From assembly GCA_003222935.1 (NCBI GenBank), contig QHXL01000023.1, positions 2,929 to 16,154 on the forward strand: DNA of 13,226 bases, given 5' to 3'. Below the pieces are notes generated by a model that was not told where the DNA came from, ran no database searches, and was given only the letters and a program-made list of their open reading frames with translations. The first letter of the stretch is position 1; the number at the start of each line of letters is the position of its first letter. Below are positions 1 to 6,968 of the stretch, in pieces. This DNA is from Acidobacteriota bacterium (GTDB lineage Bacteria; Acidobacteriota; Blastocatellia; Pyrinomonadales; Pyrinomonadaceae). Made by a program: the position numbers and the translations under genes.

Positions 1-289
1 CGCTCTCTTCATGAGCGTAAGCAAGAACGTGCTTGGTTTCAGGCGCCAGCGGAAGCTCAACAGAGGTCGATATCTTCTCGCGTAGAAGAGTTCGGCCCTC
101 GATCTCTTTCCGAATCGACTCAATTGAGACTTGAGCACGCGGGAAAAAGCGACCCGTCAAGGTTTTGTCTTCGCGCATTAGTCCCAGAAGCAAGTGTTCT
201 GGTTCGATTGCCGGAGCTCCGAATTGGGAGGCTTCATATCGCGCGAAGAAGATGACCCTGCGCGCTTTTTCGGTGTAACGTTCGAACAT
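1..289 (-). CDS. clpC: ClpC-type Clp ATPase, N-terminal domain (partial, cut by window edge)
   Basis: Reading leftward from an ATG at 289-287, 96 codons are visible before the window ends, so only the N-terminal part is present. The protein begins MFERYTEKARRVIFFARYEA and continues with EPEHLLLGLMRED and SIESIRKEIE. This is the pattern of the first Clp-N repeat of ClpC/ClpA-type AAA+ unfoldases. A second repeat appears to begin near the edge (LAPETKHVLAYAHEE). Such proteins unfold substrates and feed them to the ClpP peptidase in the cytoplasm; the N-domain binds substrates and adaptors. The ATPase modules lie outside the window, so a stand-alone Clp-N protein cannot be excluded. The Shine-Dalgarno is weak. 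A TATAAT box at 359-364 and a leader hairpin at 322-349 precede the gene. No CtsR- or CIRCE-like operator was seen. Confidence 0.85.
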   Translation of the reverse strand, partial: MFERYTEKARRVIFFARYEASQFGAPAIEPEHLLLGLMREDKTLTGRFFPRAQVSIESIRKEIEGRTLLREKISTSVELPLAPETKHVLAYAHEES

Positions 290-321
290 CTTGTTTATTC
301 AAAAAGGTCTAATGATTACCA

Positions 322-349
322 TGCCGGGCGAAAACATCACCGCCCGGCA
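322..349 (-). promoter_or_regulatory. GC-rich hairpin in the predicted clpC leader
   Basis: TGCCGGGCG (322-330) and CGCCCGGCA (341-349) form a perfect 9-bp stem with a 10-nt loop. It lies 33 nt upstream of the clpC start and just downstream of a TATAAT box on the same strand, so it would be close to the 5' end of the transcript. It could stabilise the mRNA, affect translation or be a protein-binding palindrome. On the minus strand a short T-run (TTTTT) follows only about 16 nt later, so it is a poor intrinsic terminator for lolD. The structure is seen directly; the role is inferred. Confidence 0.45.
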
Positions 350-358
350 ACCGCGGGC

Positions 359-364
359 ATTATA
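359..364 (-). promoter_or_regulatory. Candidate -10 box (TATAAT) for clpC
   Basis: On the minus strand the spacer upstream of clpC contains a perfect TATAAT. At 16-18 bp spacing I see only poor -35 matches such as TTCTAG, and no extended -10 TG. Transcription would start near 352 and give a leader of about 60 nt that includes the 322-349 hairpin. An isolated hexamer can occur by chance, but its position is sensible. Confidence 0.35.
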
Positions 365-449
365 ACCTATGAACTAAGCCTCTAGAAGTTATTGTCTGTT
401 TCTATCTACTAAAAGGATCAACAAGGCGTTTTTTTCAGAGCAGAATCAC

Positions 450-1181
450 TCAAACCGCACGCACTCGACCATCCTCAAGCAGTAACACACGATCACAAAT
501 ACCCGCCAGGCTCTCATTATGAGTGGCAATTATCGCTATTCGCGATCGATTGCGAACAAACTTCACAAGTATTTGACCAATCTCATCACCAATAGAGGTG
601 TCGAGATTGCCGGTAGGTTCATCGGCGAGGAGTAGTGGAGGGTTAGTGACTAATGCGCGGGCAAGTGCGACTCGTTGCTGCTCGCCTCCTGAAAGGTGTG
701 AAATGGGGTAGTCATGGCGGCCGCCAAGTCCGACCTCATTTAGAAGTGCCTTTGCCTGGGTGGAAAAACTGGCCTGCGGAAAGCGAGCGATTCGTAAAGG
801 TAGTGAAACATTCTCCGCTGCAGTCAAATCGCCGATTAGATAGTGAAACTGAAAGACAAACCCGATTTTACTTTGGCGAAAGCTCGATAAGTCGTTTCCT
901 TTTAGGCCGCTGACGTCAGTTCCTGACAGGGAGACGATTCCGTGATCGGGTGCTTCCAGTCCACCTAATAAATGCAGCAGCGTTGACTTGCCGGAACCCG
1001 AAGCGCCAACGATTGCGACAGACTCGCCTTCGTGCGCTTCGAACGTGACGCCGCGGAGAACCTCGAGTCGATCCCCGTTCGGCGCAACAAAACTTTTTCG
1101 AAGATCGACAACATTCAAGTCAGCCACCGAATGTTCTGCTTCGACTTCGATCTCTGTTTGAAGTGACGACAATTGTTTCAA
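450..1181 (-). CDS. lolD: LolD-type ABC transporter ATP-binding protein
   Basis: Cytoplasmic ATPase subunit that powers extraction of lipoproteins from the inner membrane (LolCDE system), or a close MacB-like relative. All ABC motifs are present: Walker [10 protein letters not shown] (59-67), Q-loop Q111 in FVFQFHYL, signature LSGGEQQR (163-170), Walker B LLLADEP (183-189) with the family extension TGNLD, and H-loop H221. The stretch [13 protein letters not shown] is typical of LolD. The longest frame starts at TTG 1181 and overlaps the permease stop by 4 nt (TTGA), which suggests translational coupling. A GTG at 1127 would give a 225-residue protein starting [13 protein letters not shown], whose Walker A position (41-49) fits the family better, so the start is unsettled. 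The partner permease is immediately upstream. No LolA or LolB is visible here. Confidence 0.9.
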   Translation of the reverse strand: MKQLSSLQTEIEVEAEHSVADLNVVDLRKSFVAPNGDRLEVLRGVTFEAHEGESVAIVGASGSGKSTLLHLLGGLEAPDHGIVSLSGTDVSGLKGNDLSSFRQSKIGFVFQFHYLIGDLTAAENVSLPLRIARFPQASFSTQAKALLNEVGLGGRHDYPISHLSGGEQQRVALARALVTNPPLLLADEPTGNLDTSIGDEIGQILVKFVRNRSRIAIIATHNESLAGICDRVLLLEDGRVRAV

Positions 1182-2392
1182 CCTGCATCCCGCAACGTTT
1201 CAACGGGTCTCATCTTCGCTGCCGCTCGCGCCGGATAGATCGTAGCAGCCACGCTCAGGAGAAATGCAAATAAGGCTGCCAACGCAGTTTCAATCCAGCC
1301 GGCATGCAAAGGCACATTGCTGATCGAATACACATCTGCCGGCAAGCTGACGAGCTTGAACTGATTAACGACGGCACACGTTACTAATCCAATCAACACG
1401 CCTATTAATGCGCCAACTGCTCCCACAACTGCCCCTTCGATAATGAAGACAAGCATTACGCCCACTCGCTTGGCGCCGAGAGTGCTGAGTACAGCAATAT
1501 CGCGACGACGTTCGACAACGACCAGAATCAACATCGTAGTAATGTTGAGTACAGCAATTACGATGATCAATCCAATGATGAACAATCCCATCCGACGCTC
1601 GAGTGCTAACGCCGCAAACAGTGGTTGGTTGGCGTCTTGCCAATCGATCGTGTGGTAGCTGTTGCCTAATGTTTGCTTGACTCTCGCCGCAATTCGCTTC
1701 ACATCTTCAGGATTACTAATTTGAACACTGACGATCGAAGCTGCGTGAACTGAGCCTGCAAATGCCGCCGCGGTTTCGAATGAAAGGTAGACCCACGTCG
1801 AGTCGTATTCGAACAATCCTGAGCGAAAGAAACCGACAACACGAACACGTCTAATGGGGATAATCGCCGAACTGGAATTTGCTCCAGCAGGAATCAACTG
1901 CAAAGTTTCGCCCAGCTTAGTGCCCAGTCGATTTGCGAGTTCGGTTCCGATCACGGCTTCAGGTTCCGCCTTGCTCGTCCTCATGAGCGAACCTTCACGA
2001 AGCCAAAGTTTCAACGAGGACATTTCGCCAGCACCGTCTTCAACCCCTCGCAGCACCGCATAGGCTGATCCTTTTGGTCCGTTTACTACTGCGCCGTCAT
2101 AAGTCGTGGCCGACGCGCTCACAACACCTGCGATATTCCGAATTCGCGCGGCCACGCTCTCGTGGTCAGGTATTGGCTGTCCATCGGATCGCAGAACGTT
2201 TAGATGCGAAGTTCCCTGTAGGATCTTGTCGCGCATCTCATCGCGAAATCCATTCGATAGAGCCATCGCTATGATCAACGCGGCAACTCCCATCGCGACG
2301 CCAGTGACCGCAGCAAGAGCAGTCACCCGAGCGAGTTTGCGCTTGTGACGCGATCGAAGATAACGAAAGGCGAGAAAGATTTCGTACGGCAT
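1178..2392 (-). CDS. LolC/LolE-type lipoprotein-releasing permease
   Basis: Inner-membrane permease of about 404 residues with the FtsX/MacB-type layout. TM1 is at about 24-46 after MPYEIFLAFRYLRSRHKRK, followed by a large periplasmic domain (about 47-265) and three C-terminal TM segments (about 268-294, 312-342, 366-388). The stretch WQDANQPLFAALALERRM, then VVVERRRDIAVLSTLGA, and the tail YPARAAAKMRPVETLR are hallmark LolC/LolE sequences. It partners the adjacent LolD-type ATPase. A single permease gene suggests a homodimer (LolF-like arrangement) rather than separate LolC and LolE; that is inference. I chose ATG 2392, 11 nt after the upstream stop with AGG 7-9 nt before it. A GTG at 2425 would add 11 residues and overlap the upstream gene by 22 nt. 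An ABC export permease for another substrate is less likely. Confidence 0.9.
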   Translation of the reverse strand: MPYEIFLAFRYLRSRHKRKLARVTALAAVTGVAMGVAALIIAMALSNGFRDEMRDKILQGTSHLNVLRSDGQPIPDHESVAARIRNIAGVVSASATTYDGAVVNGPKGSAYAVLRGVEDGAGEMSSLKLWLREGSLMRTSKAEPEAVIGTELANRLGTKLGETLQLIPAGANSSSAIIPIRRVRVVGFFRSGLFEYDSTWVYLSFETAAAFAGSVHAASIVSVQISNPEDVKRIAARVKQTLGNSYHTIDWQDANQPLFAALALERRMGLFIIGLIIVIAVLNITTMLILVVVERRRDIAVLSTLGAKRVGVMLVFIIEGAVVGAVGALIGVLIGLVTCAVVNQFKLVSLPADVYSISNVPLHAGWIETALAALFAFLLSVAATIYPARAAAKMRPVETLRDAG

Positions 2393-2403
2393 TAAGGAAC
2401 CTG

Positions 2404-4047
2404 TTAGATCCGGCTTGACGGACACTTGCTCAAGTCTAACGGACGGTTTTCAGGCAGCAATCGTTTGAGGTTTGGCTTATCCGTCGCTGTTACTTCACTA
2501 AGCGGACGCAACTCAAAGATCTGGTCGTCAACCTTCCGGAATCTAAAGTGATCCTCCAGTTGCGTAATTAACGGAATCTCGTCTCGTTGCCACCCGCATG
2601 GCACCCACCACCGCGGATCGCTATCGATAAACACACGCTGGTCCTTTGCGAGATACTCATCGATGACTGTGAAAAGACGATCGCCTGGCCATCCCCCGCC
2701 AGTGCCTATCGTCTTCCATTTTCCGAGGCCAATTGACGCCCAGTAAGTCACGGCGATTGTCTGAGATCCTGAAAGTAAAACTGCGTCGGGAGGTAAGTTC
2801 TTCAGACGGTACTTGTACTCCTTACTCATCGCTCGACGCTCGATAAACTCAAAACTCACCGGTCTCAAGACAAACGAGAACACCAGAGCAATCACTGCCA
2901 GCAAAGAAAGACAAACAGCAAAAGCTCGACGTGGACCGTGTAAGAAACGAGTAGCAACGGACAATAACCATTGTGAACCAAGTGGCGCGAGTCCGGGCAG
3001 CCCGGTCAGGAAATAACGCCAGTTCACTGTCGTGCTGTAGTTAAAGAACAACAGAACATCTGCGAAAAACGACACGAGCCACAACGCGAGAATCGGTGTC
3101 AGTCCTCTCTTGCGCCATTCAATGAACGGCGCAAAAGGAAGCGTTATGAAAACCAGGGGAGCACTAATGAATAGATAGACCAGGTAGGGACGAAGATTGA
3201 TGAGTGTAACGGGATGTCGACCCGACTCTTCAGCCATAGACTGACGCCAGCCGTACCAGATGTGACGATAATACGGATCAACTGCGAACCAATATGCGAA
3301 CCAGCCAAACGCCAGGACTACAACTATGAGGAATGAAGCGGCGACGTAAAGAAGTTCGCGTCGACGCAGTTTCCAACCACAAGCCAACGGTGCGAGCACC
3401 AACCAGGGAACAAAGAAACCCATGGTCTCTCGGAGATTTGCCCCCAGCCCAAGCAGTCCGGCCCCTAACAGAATCAACCAGAGTTTTCTTGCCTTCACTC
3501 CCCGCAGGTACAACAAAAGAGAGATTGCAAGCAGCAGCACAGACGGAACATCGGTCATCACTTGTCCGCCGTACAAAACAAATACTGGTGAGCAAACAAT
3601 TAGAAGCGAACTCAGGGTCGCCGTGTACAACGACTCACTCACCTCATACGCCAGAGCCCAACAAGCGATCACGGCGAATGGCGCTTGCGCAACCACCGCG
3701 TACTTAAACAGTAAATAAGCATGCTCGGGTTGGAGATTGAAAAGCGTTTTGGCGATGACGAATAAGGTGTGGTTGCCGAAGATAAAAAGGTTACGACCGA
3801 GCGCCATCGATGAGGGATAGCCGGCAAGCGATAGCATGGTGTAGTCCATGCCATCCCAGTCGCCGATAAACGGGTCAACAAAAACCAGGACGAGAATCAG
3901 TCCAATCAGTGCCGGTGACAGCCACCATTTCCAGCTTGACCAGAATTTACGGAGAGTTAAACGAGTCGAATCCGAGCCAGTCGTGACTCTGGTTGGTGTG
4001 TCTTCGCGATTGTCAGACGTGTTTGTCTTCAGGAGTGTTTGGATCAA
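2404..4047 (-). CDS. Multi-spanning membrane protein, GT-C (GT39/ArnT/PMT-like) glycosyltransferase
   Basis: Protein of about 547 residues with some ten hydrophobic segments between about 43 and 395 and a soluble C-terminal domain (about 396-547). After TM1 comes an acidic loop, DPFIGDWDGMDY (58-69), where GT-C enzymes carry catalytic acidic residues. A second loop holds MTDVPSV (164-170) and a later one RETMG (206-210). These fit polyprenyl-phosphate-sugar dependent glycosyltransferases that act on the outer face of the inner membrane. Donor and acceptor cannot be told from the sequence. The frame opens after a TAG, and the first usable start is TTG 4047, which overlaps the upstream gene by 35 nt. 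No ATG occurs before residue 67, within the acidic loop, so a non-ATG start is required. It lies between a regulator and lipoprotein-export genes, so an envelope role is plausible. Confidence 0.7.
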   Translation of the reverse strand: MIQTLLKTNTSDNREDTPTRVTTGSDSTRLTLRKFWSSWKWWLSPALIGLILVLVFVDPFIGDWDGMDYTMLSLAGYPSSMALGRNLFIFGNHTLFVIAKTLFNLQPEHAYLLFKYAVVAQAPFAVIACWALAYEVSESLYTATLSSLLIVCSPVFVLYGGQVMTDVPSVLLLAISLLLYLRGVKARKLWLILLGAGLLGLGANLRETMGFFVPWLVLAPLACGWKLRRRELLYVAASFLIVVVLAFGWFAYWFAVDPYYRHIWYGWRQSMAEESGRHPVTLINLRPYLVYLFISAPLVFITLPFAPFIEWRKRGLTPILALWLVSFFADVLLFFNYSTTVNWRYFLTGLPGLAPLGSQWLLSVATRFLHGPRRAFAVCLSLLAVIALVFSFVLRPVSFEFIERRAMSKEYKYRLKNLPPDAVLLSGSQTIAVTYWASIGLGKWKTIGTGGGWPGDRLFTVIDEYLAKDQRVFIDSDPRWWVPCGWQRDEIPLITQLEDHFRFRKVDDQIFELRPLSEVTATDKPNLKRLLPENRPLDLSKCPSSRI

Positions 4048-4861
4048 CTAATTGAGCTTCAACCGTTGCGTCGGGTCTCTTGACCATTTTCACGCGATTA
4101 CCCTGCGCATTGTACTCAACTTCGTCCATGATGTTGTAAATGAGGAGTACTCCCCGGCCCGAGGTGCGAAATAGATTCGCGGGGTCGCAAGGATCCGGGA
4201 TGTTCCCTACATCGAAGCCTTCGCCCTCATCTTCAACAGTAAAACAAGCTTCGTTCGGTGAAAGTTCTGCGGTGATTCTTAGCAGTTTGTTTGGATTGCT
4301 CTTGTTTCCGTGTTTGACGGCATTCACAAACGCTTCATCCAGGGCGATAAACAGATTAGAGCGCTCAGGCTTAATTAGTCCGAGTTTTGAGACCCGTTCC
4401 TGTAAGTACTCGAGCACTCCATCCATCAAGGCTAAGTCACTGGGAAGCTCAAACTCGATCTTTTCGTGGACGTTTTGAAGAACCGTAGGGTCGTCAACGT
4501 AACGGAGTTTGTAAGAGAGCGTCTGCTCGATAATTTGCTTAAGCTCTTCAGCGTTGTAAGGGAGTCGGAGATAATTTGCTGCGCCTAATTTGAAAGCTTT
4601 GATGATTGCGGCGTCGCTCGCTTTGGGGGTTACTGGAGTTACGAGATGCTTGCGCTGTAGATCACCGATTGGTGTTCCATTGATCTCAGCTTCACTCAAG
4701 TCGCTGATGACAAGGTCAAACTCGTCGAGATCATTACGAGCGAGTGCCTTCTCGCGCTCACCGGTCACAACTACGTCATGACCAAGCTTTCCGAGACTTT
4801 GTTCGAGGAGAGCACGCAACTCATCGTTATTATCGACGATGAGAATCCGGCGTTTTTCCAT
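4013..4861 (-). CDS. Receiver domain fused to RsbW-like HATPase (anti-sigma/serine-kinase type) regulator
   Basis: A 282-residue cytoplasmic regulator. Residues 4-115 are a CheY-like receiver (RRILIVDNND; candidate phospho-acceptor D54 in LVISDLSE). Residues 135-272 are a HATPase_c_2 domain of the RsbW/SpoIIAB class, with N-box ALDEAFVNAVKHGN (173-186; E176, N180, H184), DEGEGFD (211-217) and GRGVLLIYNIMDEV (235-248). Such ATPases bind sigma factors or phosphorylate anti-sigma antagonists, here presumably under receiver control. The receiver looks atypical: the usual acidic pair is D10-N11, and the conserved Lys of the K-P-[FY] motif is Leu (RLPYN, L100). ATG 4861 is chosen because AGGAG lies 4 nt upstream and the protein then starts directly at the receiver; an upstream ATG at 4924 is in frame but poor. 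It is the first gene of the leftward cluster. Confidence 0.85.
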   Translation of the reverse strand: MEKRRILIVDNNDELRALLEQSLGKLGHDVVVTGEREKALARNDLDEFDLVISDLSEAEINGTPIGDLQRKHLVTPVTPKASDAAIIKAFKLGAANYLRLPYNAEELKQIIEQTLSYKLRYVDDPTVLQNVHEKIEFELPSDLALMDGVLEYLQERVSKLGLIKPERSNLFIALDEAFVNAVKHGNKSNPNKLLRITAELSPNEACFTVEDEGEGFDVGNIPDPCDPANLFRTSGRGVLLIYNIMDEVEYNAQGNRVKMVKRPDATVEAQLVDPNTPEDKHV

Positions 4862-5060
4862 CCAGCTCCTATCCAGCCGAGTTGTCGAGGAGAAATCAAT
4901 GCCGCACGAGAGGCGCCTTGGCAATACACTGTACGAAATTCTGACGCAGCGCGTTCGCGAAATATATCAGAAAGGTGGTTAAGCGCGACAGGCGGATATT
5001 ATGCTCGCTTGTCACGTCCCGCGACAAACTCCTAAACTACGAATCCGTTGTCCCTTCCAC
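4862..5060. promoter_or_regulatory. Divergent intergenic region between regulator and acyltransferase
   Basis: About 199 nt separate the two divergent starts (139 nt if the acyltransferase starts at 5001) and should hold both promoters. The minus-strand gene has a clear AGGAG at its start. I see an 8-bp palindrome TTCGCGAA (4954-4961) next to an AT-rich ATATAT stretch, but no hexamer pair good enough to call on either strand. Confidence 0.3.
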
Positions 5061-5978
5061 ATGGCAAAGCACGGAAAGCTTCAAACAACAATTGAATACG
5101 TCGCGGCACGTGTGATTCTCGCTGTCCTAAGTCGATTGCCACTATCGTTCTCAATGGCGCTTGGTCGAGGAATTGGCCGGCTTGCTTATGTCGTTGCGGG
5201 CCATTTACGTCGAACCGGCCAACGAAATCTTGAACTCGCCTTTCCCGAAAAGACCGTCGAGGAGCGAGAAGCATTACTCGTCGGTTGCTTCCGAAGTTTG
5301 GGAAGAGAACTTGGAATCTTTAGTAAGTTCCTGACGGGTTCGCCTTCCTTACTTCGCAGTAATTTTGACGTAAACGGTCTGGAAAACCTGGAGAAAGCGA
5401 AGGCGGAGGGACGAGGTGTTATTTTGTTCACCGGTCATCTGGGCGCCTGGGAACTCACCAGTTTCGGGCTTTCCCTGGTTGGACACCCGCTGAGTTTTCT
5501 TGTTCGTCGATTGGATAATCCGAGAGTTGAGGAACTGGTTGATCGTGGTCGCAGACGATTTGGGAATAAAACAATCGGCAAACTAGCTGCTGCGCGCGGT
5601 ATGGTGAAAATACTAAGGTCAGGGGAAGCCCTCGGCTTGTTGATTGATCTCAACACGCTCGATGAGGAAGCCATCTTTGTCGATTTCTTCGGAGTTCCAG
5701 CTTCAACAAACTTCATGGTCGCGAAACTCGCGTTGCGCAATCAAACGCCTATAGTGCCCATCTTTGCCCCCTGGAACGAGGAGAAGAAAAAGTTCACGCT
5801 ACTCCTTTCTCCTGCTCTTCAGCCCTCGCCAACAGGTGACGAAGAAGCCGACATTCACCAGTTAACGAGTCAGCTTTCCCTCGTCATGGAAAACACTATC
5901 CGACGGTTCCCTGATCAGTGGTTGTGGATACATCGACGATGGAAAACCCGTCCACCGGGTGAACCAGGTATTTATTGA
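5061..5978 (+). CDS. LpxL/HtrB-like lysophospholipid acyltransferase family protein
   Basis: A 305-residue inner-membrane-associated acyltransferase of the lipid A biosynthesis (LpxL/HtrB) family, expected to transfer an acyl chain to a lipid A-like or other envelope lipid. An N-terminal hydrophobic stretch (about 11-46) is followed by RRTGQRNLELAFPEKT (50-65). The HX4E catalytic motif is GHLGAWE (H126, E131), and RRLDNPRVE (149-157) and LLIDLN (193-198) fall at the expected places. The C-terminal QWLWIHRRWKTRP (286-298) is a family signature. ATG 5061 starts the protein at MAKHGKLQTTIEY but has no good Shine-Dalgarno. An ATG at 5001 has AGGCGG 5 nt upstream and would add 20 residues of non-conserved look, so the start is uncertain. 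The DUF374 acyltransferase follows after 52 nt. Acyl donor and acceptor cannot be inferred. Confidence 0.88.
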   Translation: MAKHGKLQTTIEYVAARVILAVLSRLPLSFSMALGRGIGRLAYVVAGHLRRTGQRNLELAFPEKTVEEREALLVGCFRSLGRELGIFSKFLTGSPSLLRSNFDVNGLENLEKAKAEGRGVILFTGHLGAWELTSFGLSLVGHPLSFLVRRLDNPRVEELVDRGRRRFGNKTIGKLAAARGMVKILRSGEALGLLIDLNTLDEEAIFVDFFGVPASTNFMVAKLALRNQTPIVPIFAPWNEEKKKFTLLLSPALQPSPTGDEEADIHQLTSQLSLVMENTIRRFPDQWLWIHRRWKTRPPGEPGIY

Positions 5979-6013
5979 CCCTCCTGTGCTGAGCTAGAGA
6001 TATTTCTTTCAGC

Positions 6014-6019
6014 TATACT
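6014..6019 (+). promoter_or_regulatory. Candidate -10 box (TATACT) before the DUF374 gene
   Basis: TATACT lies 11 nt before the ATG at 6031. A start site about 7 nt downstream would leave almost no leader, and no Shine-Dalgarno is present before that ATG. No -35 match is found at 16-18 bp. Either this box is fortuitous and the gene is read from upstream, or the message is nearly leaderless. Confidence 0.2.
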
Positions 6020-6030
6020 CCACTCGCGTC

Positions 6031-6780
6031 ATGCAGGCTTCAATCGAAGGCGAATTCAGCAAAGATAAATCGATTCAGCAACGTGTGAATCGGGCCTATC
6101 ACTTTGCGGACCTTTCGGATTACCCGTTCACAGATCGATTAAAGATCCGGCTGGCTGATCTGGTCTTTTACTTCCTGATAAATCTCATCGGACTGACGGC
6201 CCGTTTTGAGGTTGTCGGATGGGAGAACCATGACAAGGCCGAAGCTAACGGTGGACTCCCAATCTACGTCTTCTGGCACGACCGCATATTCCTGACGACC
6301 TATTGGTGGCGAAAACGGCGGATCGTAGTTATGACATCTCGCAGTTTCGACGGCGAGTACATCGCGCGGTTCATTCAACGCTTCGGTTATGGAGCTGTGC
6401 GAGGTTCGAGTACGCGCGGCGGAGTCGGCGCGATCATTGAAATGGCCCGGTTAATGCGCGCAGGCTGCACGACGGCATTCACAATTGATGGTCCAAAAGG
6501 ACCACGGTATGTTGCGAAGATGGGAGCCGTACTTTTAGCTAAGAAAACTGGACATCCGATCATGCCGGTAACGATGGCACTCGGTAGTTATTGGACCATT
6601 TCAAGTTGGGATAAGTTTCAGATTCCCAAGCCATTCACAAAGGCGCGCGTGTATGTCGCTCCACCCATTTATGTGCCTGCGGATGCAAATGAAGAATTAC
6701 TGAATACGAAGCGCAACGAACTCCAGGCGACGCTCGACAGCCTCACTAGAGAATGTGATGAATGGCGTAAGACGGTGTGA
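6031..6780 (+). CDS. DUF374 family lysophospholipid acyltransferase
   Basis: A 249-residue protein of the DUF374 branch of the lysophospholipid acyltransferase superfamily. A hydrophobic stretch at 41-57 probably anchors it to the inner membrane. Family motifs appear in order: YVFWHDRIF (79-87, with H83 the likely HX4D-type histidine), MTSRSFDGEYIARFIQRFGY (101-120), RGSSTRGGVGA (124-134), TIDGPKGPRYVAKMG (151-165) and the TGHPIMPV segment (173-180). Members are thought to acylate envelope lipids or Kdo-lipid A-like acceptors, but the substrate here is unknown. It follows the LpxL-like gene by 52 nt on the same strand, so the two may act in one lipid pathway. There is no Shine-Dalgarno before the ATG, and the next in-frame Met is residue 101, inside the conserved core, so 6031 is the practical start. 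Confidence 0.85.
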   Translation: MQASIEGEFSKDKSIQQRVNRAYHFADLSDYPFTDRLKIRLADLVFYFLINLIGLTARFEVVGWENHDKAEANGGLPIYVFWHDRIFLTTYWWRKRRIVVMTSRSFDGEYIARFIQRFGYGAVRGSSTRGGVGAIIEMARLMRAGCTTAFTIDGPKGPRYVAKMGAVLLAKKTGHPIMPVTMALGSYWTISSWDKFQIPKPFTKARVYVAPPIYVPADANEELLNTKRNELQATLDSLTRECDEWRKTV

Positions 6781-6798
6781 AATTTGCGCTGTAACTTT

Positions 6799-6881
6799 GT
6801 AGGGGTGACGCTCCGTGGTCATCCCTGTTTTCTCTGATTCTCATAATTTAAGAATGGGTGGCCACAGAGTGCCACCCCTAC
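6799..6881. repeat. Inverted repeat, REPIN-like element A
   Basis: A 27-nt arm starting GTAGGGGTGACGCTCC (6799-6825) pairs with a 26-nt arm ending GAGTGCCACCCCTAC (6856-6881) around a 30-nt AT-rich spacer. The arms differ by four transitions and one indel. The right arm contains its own hairpin, GGGTGGCCAC / GTGCCACCC with an AGA loop (6856-6877). It lies 19 nt after the DUF374 stop and before pepT. It could also act as a transcript 3'-end structure, but no T-run follows it. Confidence 0.75.
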
Positions 6882-6968
6882 AGGCAGCGCGGTTTTGCTT
6901 TTAGGCATCGATTTAGCTGATCATACTTCTCTCCCAAAACTCAGTCCCGCTGAAAGGTAAGTTTAAGG

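Noticed and set aside
322..349. Hairpin as an intrinsic terminator of lolD
   Set aside because: No T-run follows the stem directly on the minus strand, and it lies downstream of a TATAAT, closer to the clpC start than to the lolD stop.
194..385. 63-codon plus-strand frame over the clpC start
   Set aside because: It runs antisense to the conserved Clp-N domain and through the promoter/hairpin region with no coding features.
4954..4961. TTCGCGAA as a regulator operator in the divergent region
   Set aside because: An 8-bp palindrome alone is too short to support a specific operator and has no second copy in the spacer.
6799..6881. Repeats A-C as a CRISPR array or CRISPR fragments
   Set aside because: Each is one inverted pair rather than regularly spaced direct repeats, and no cas genes are present.
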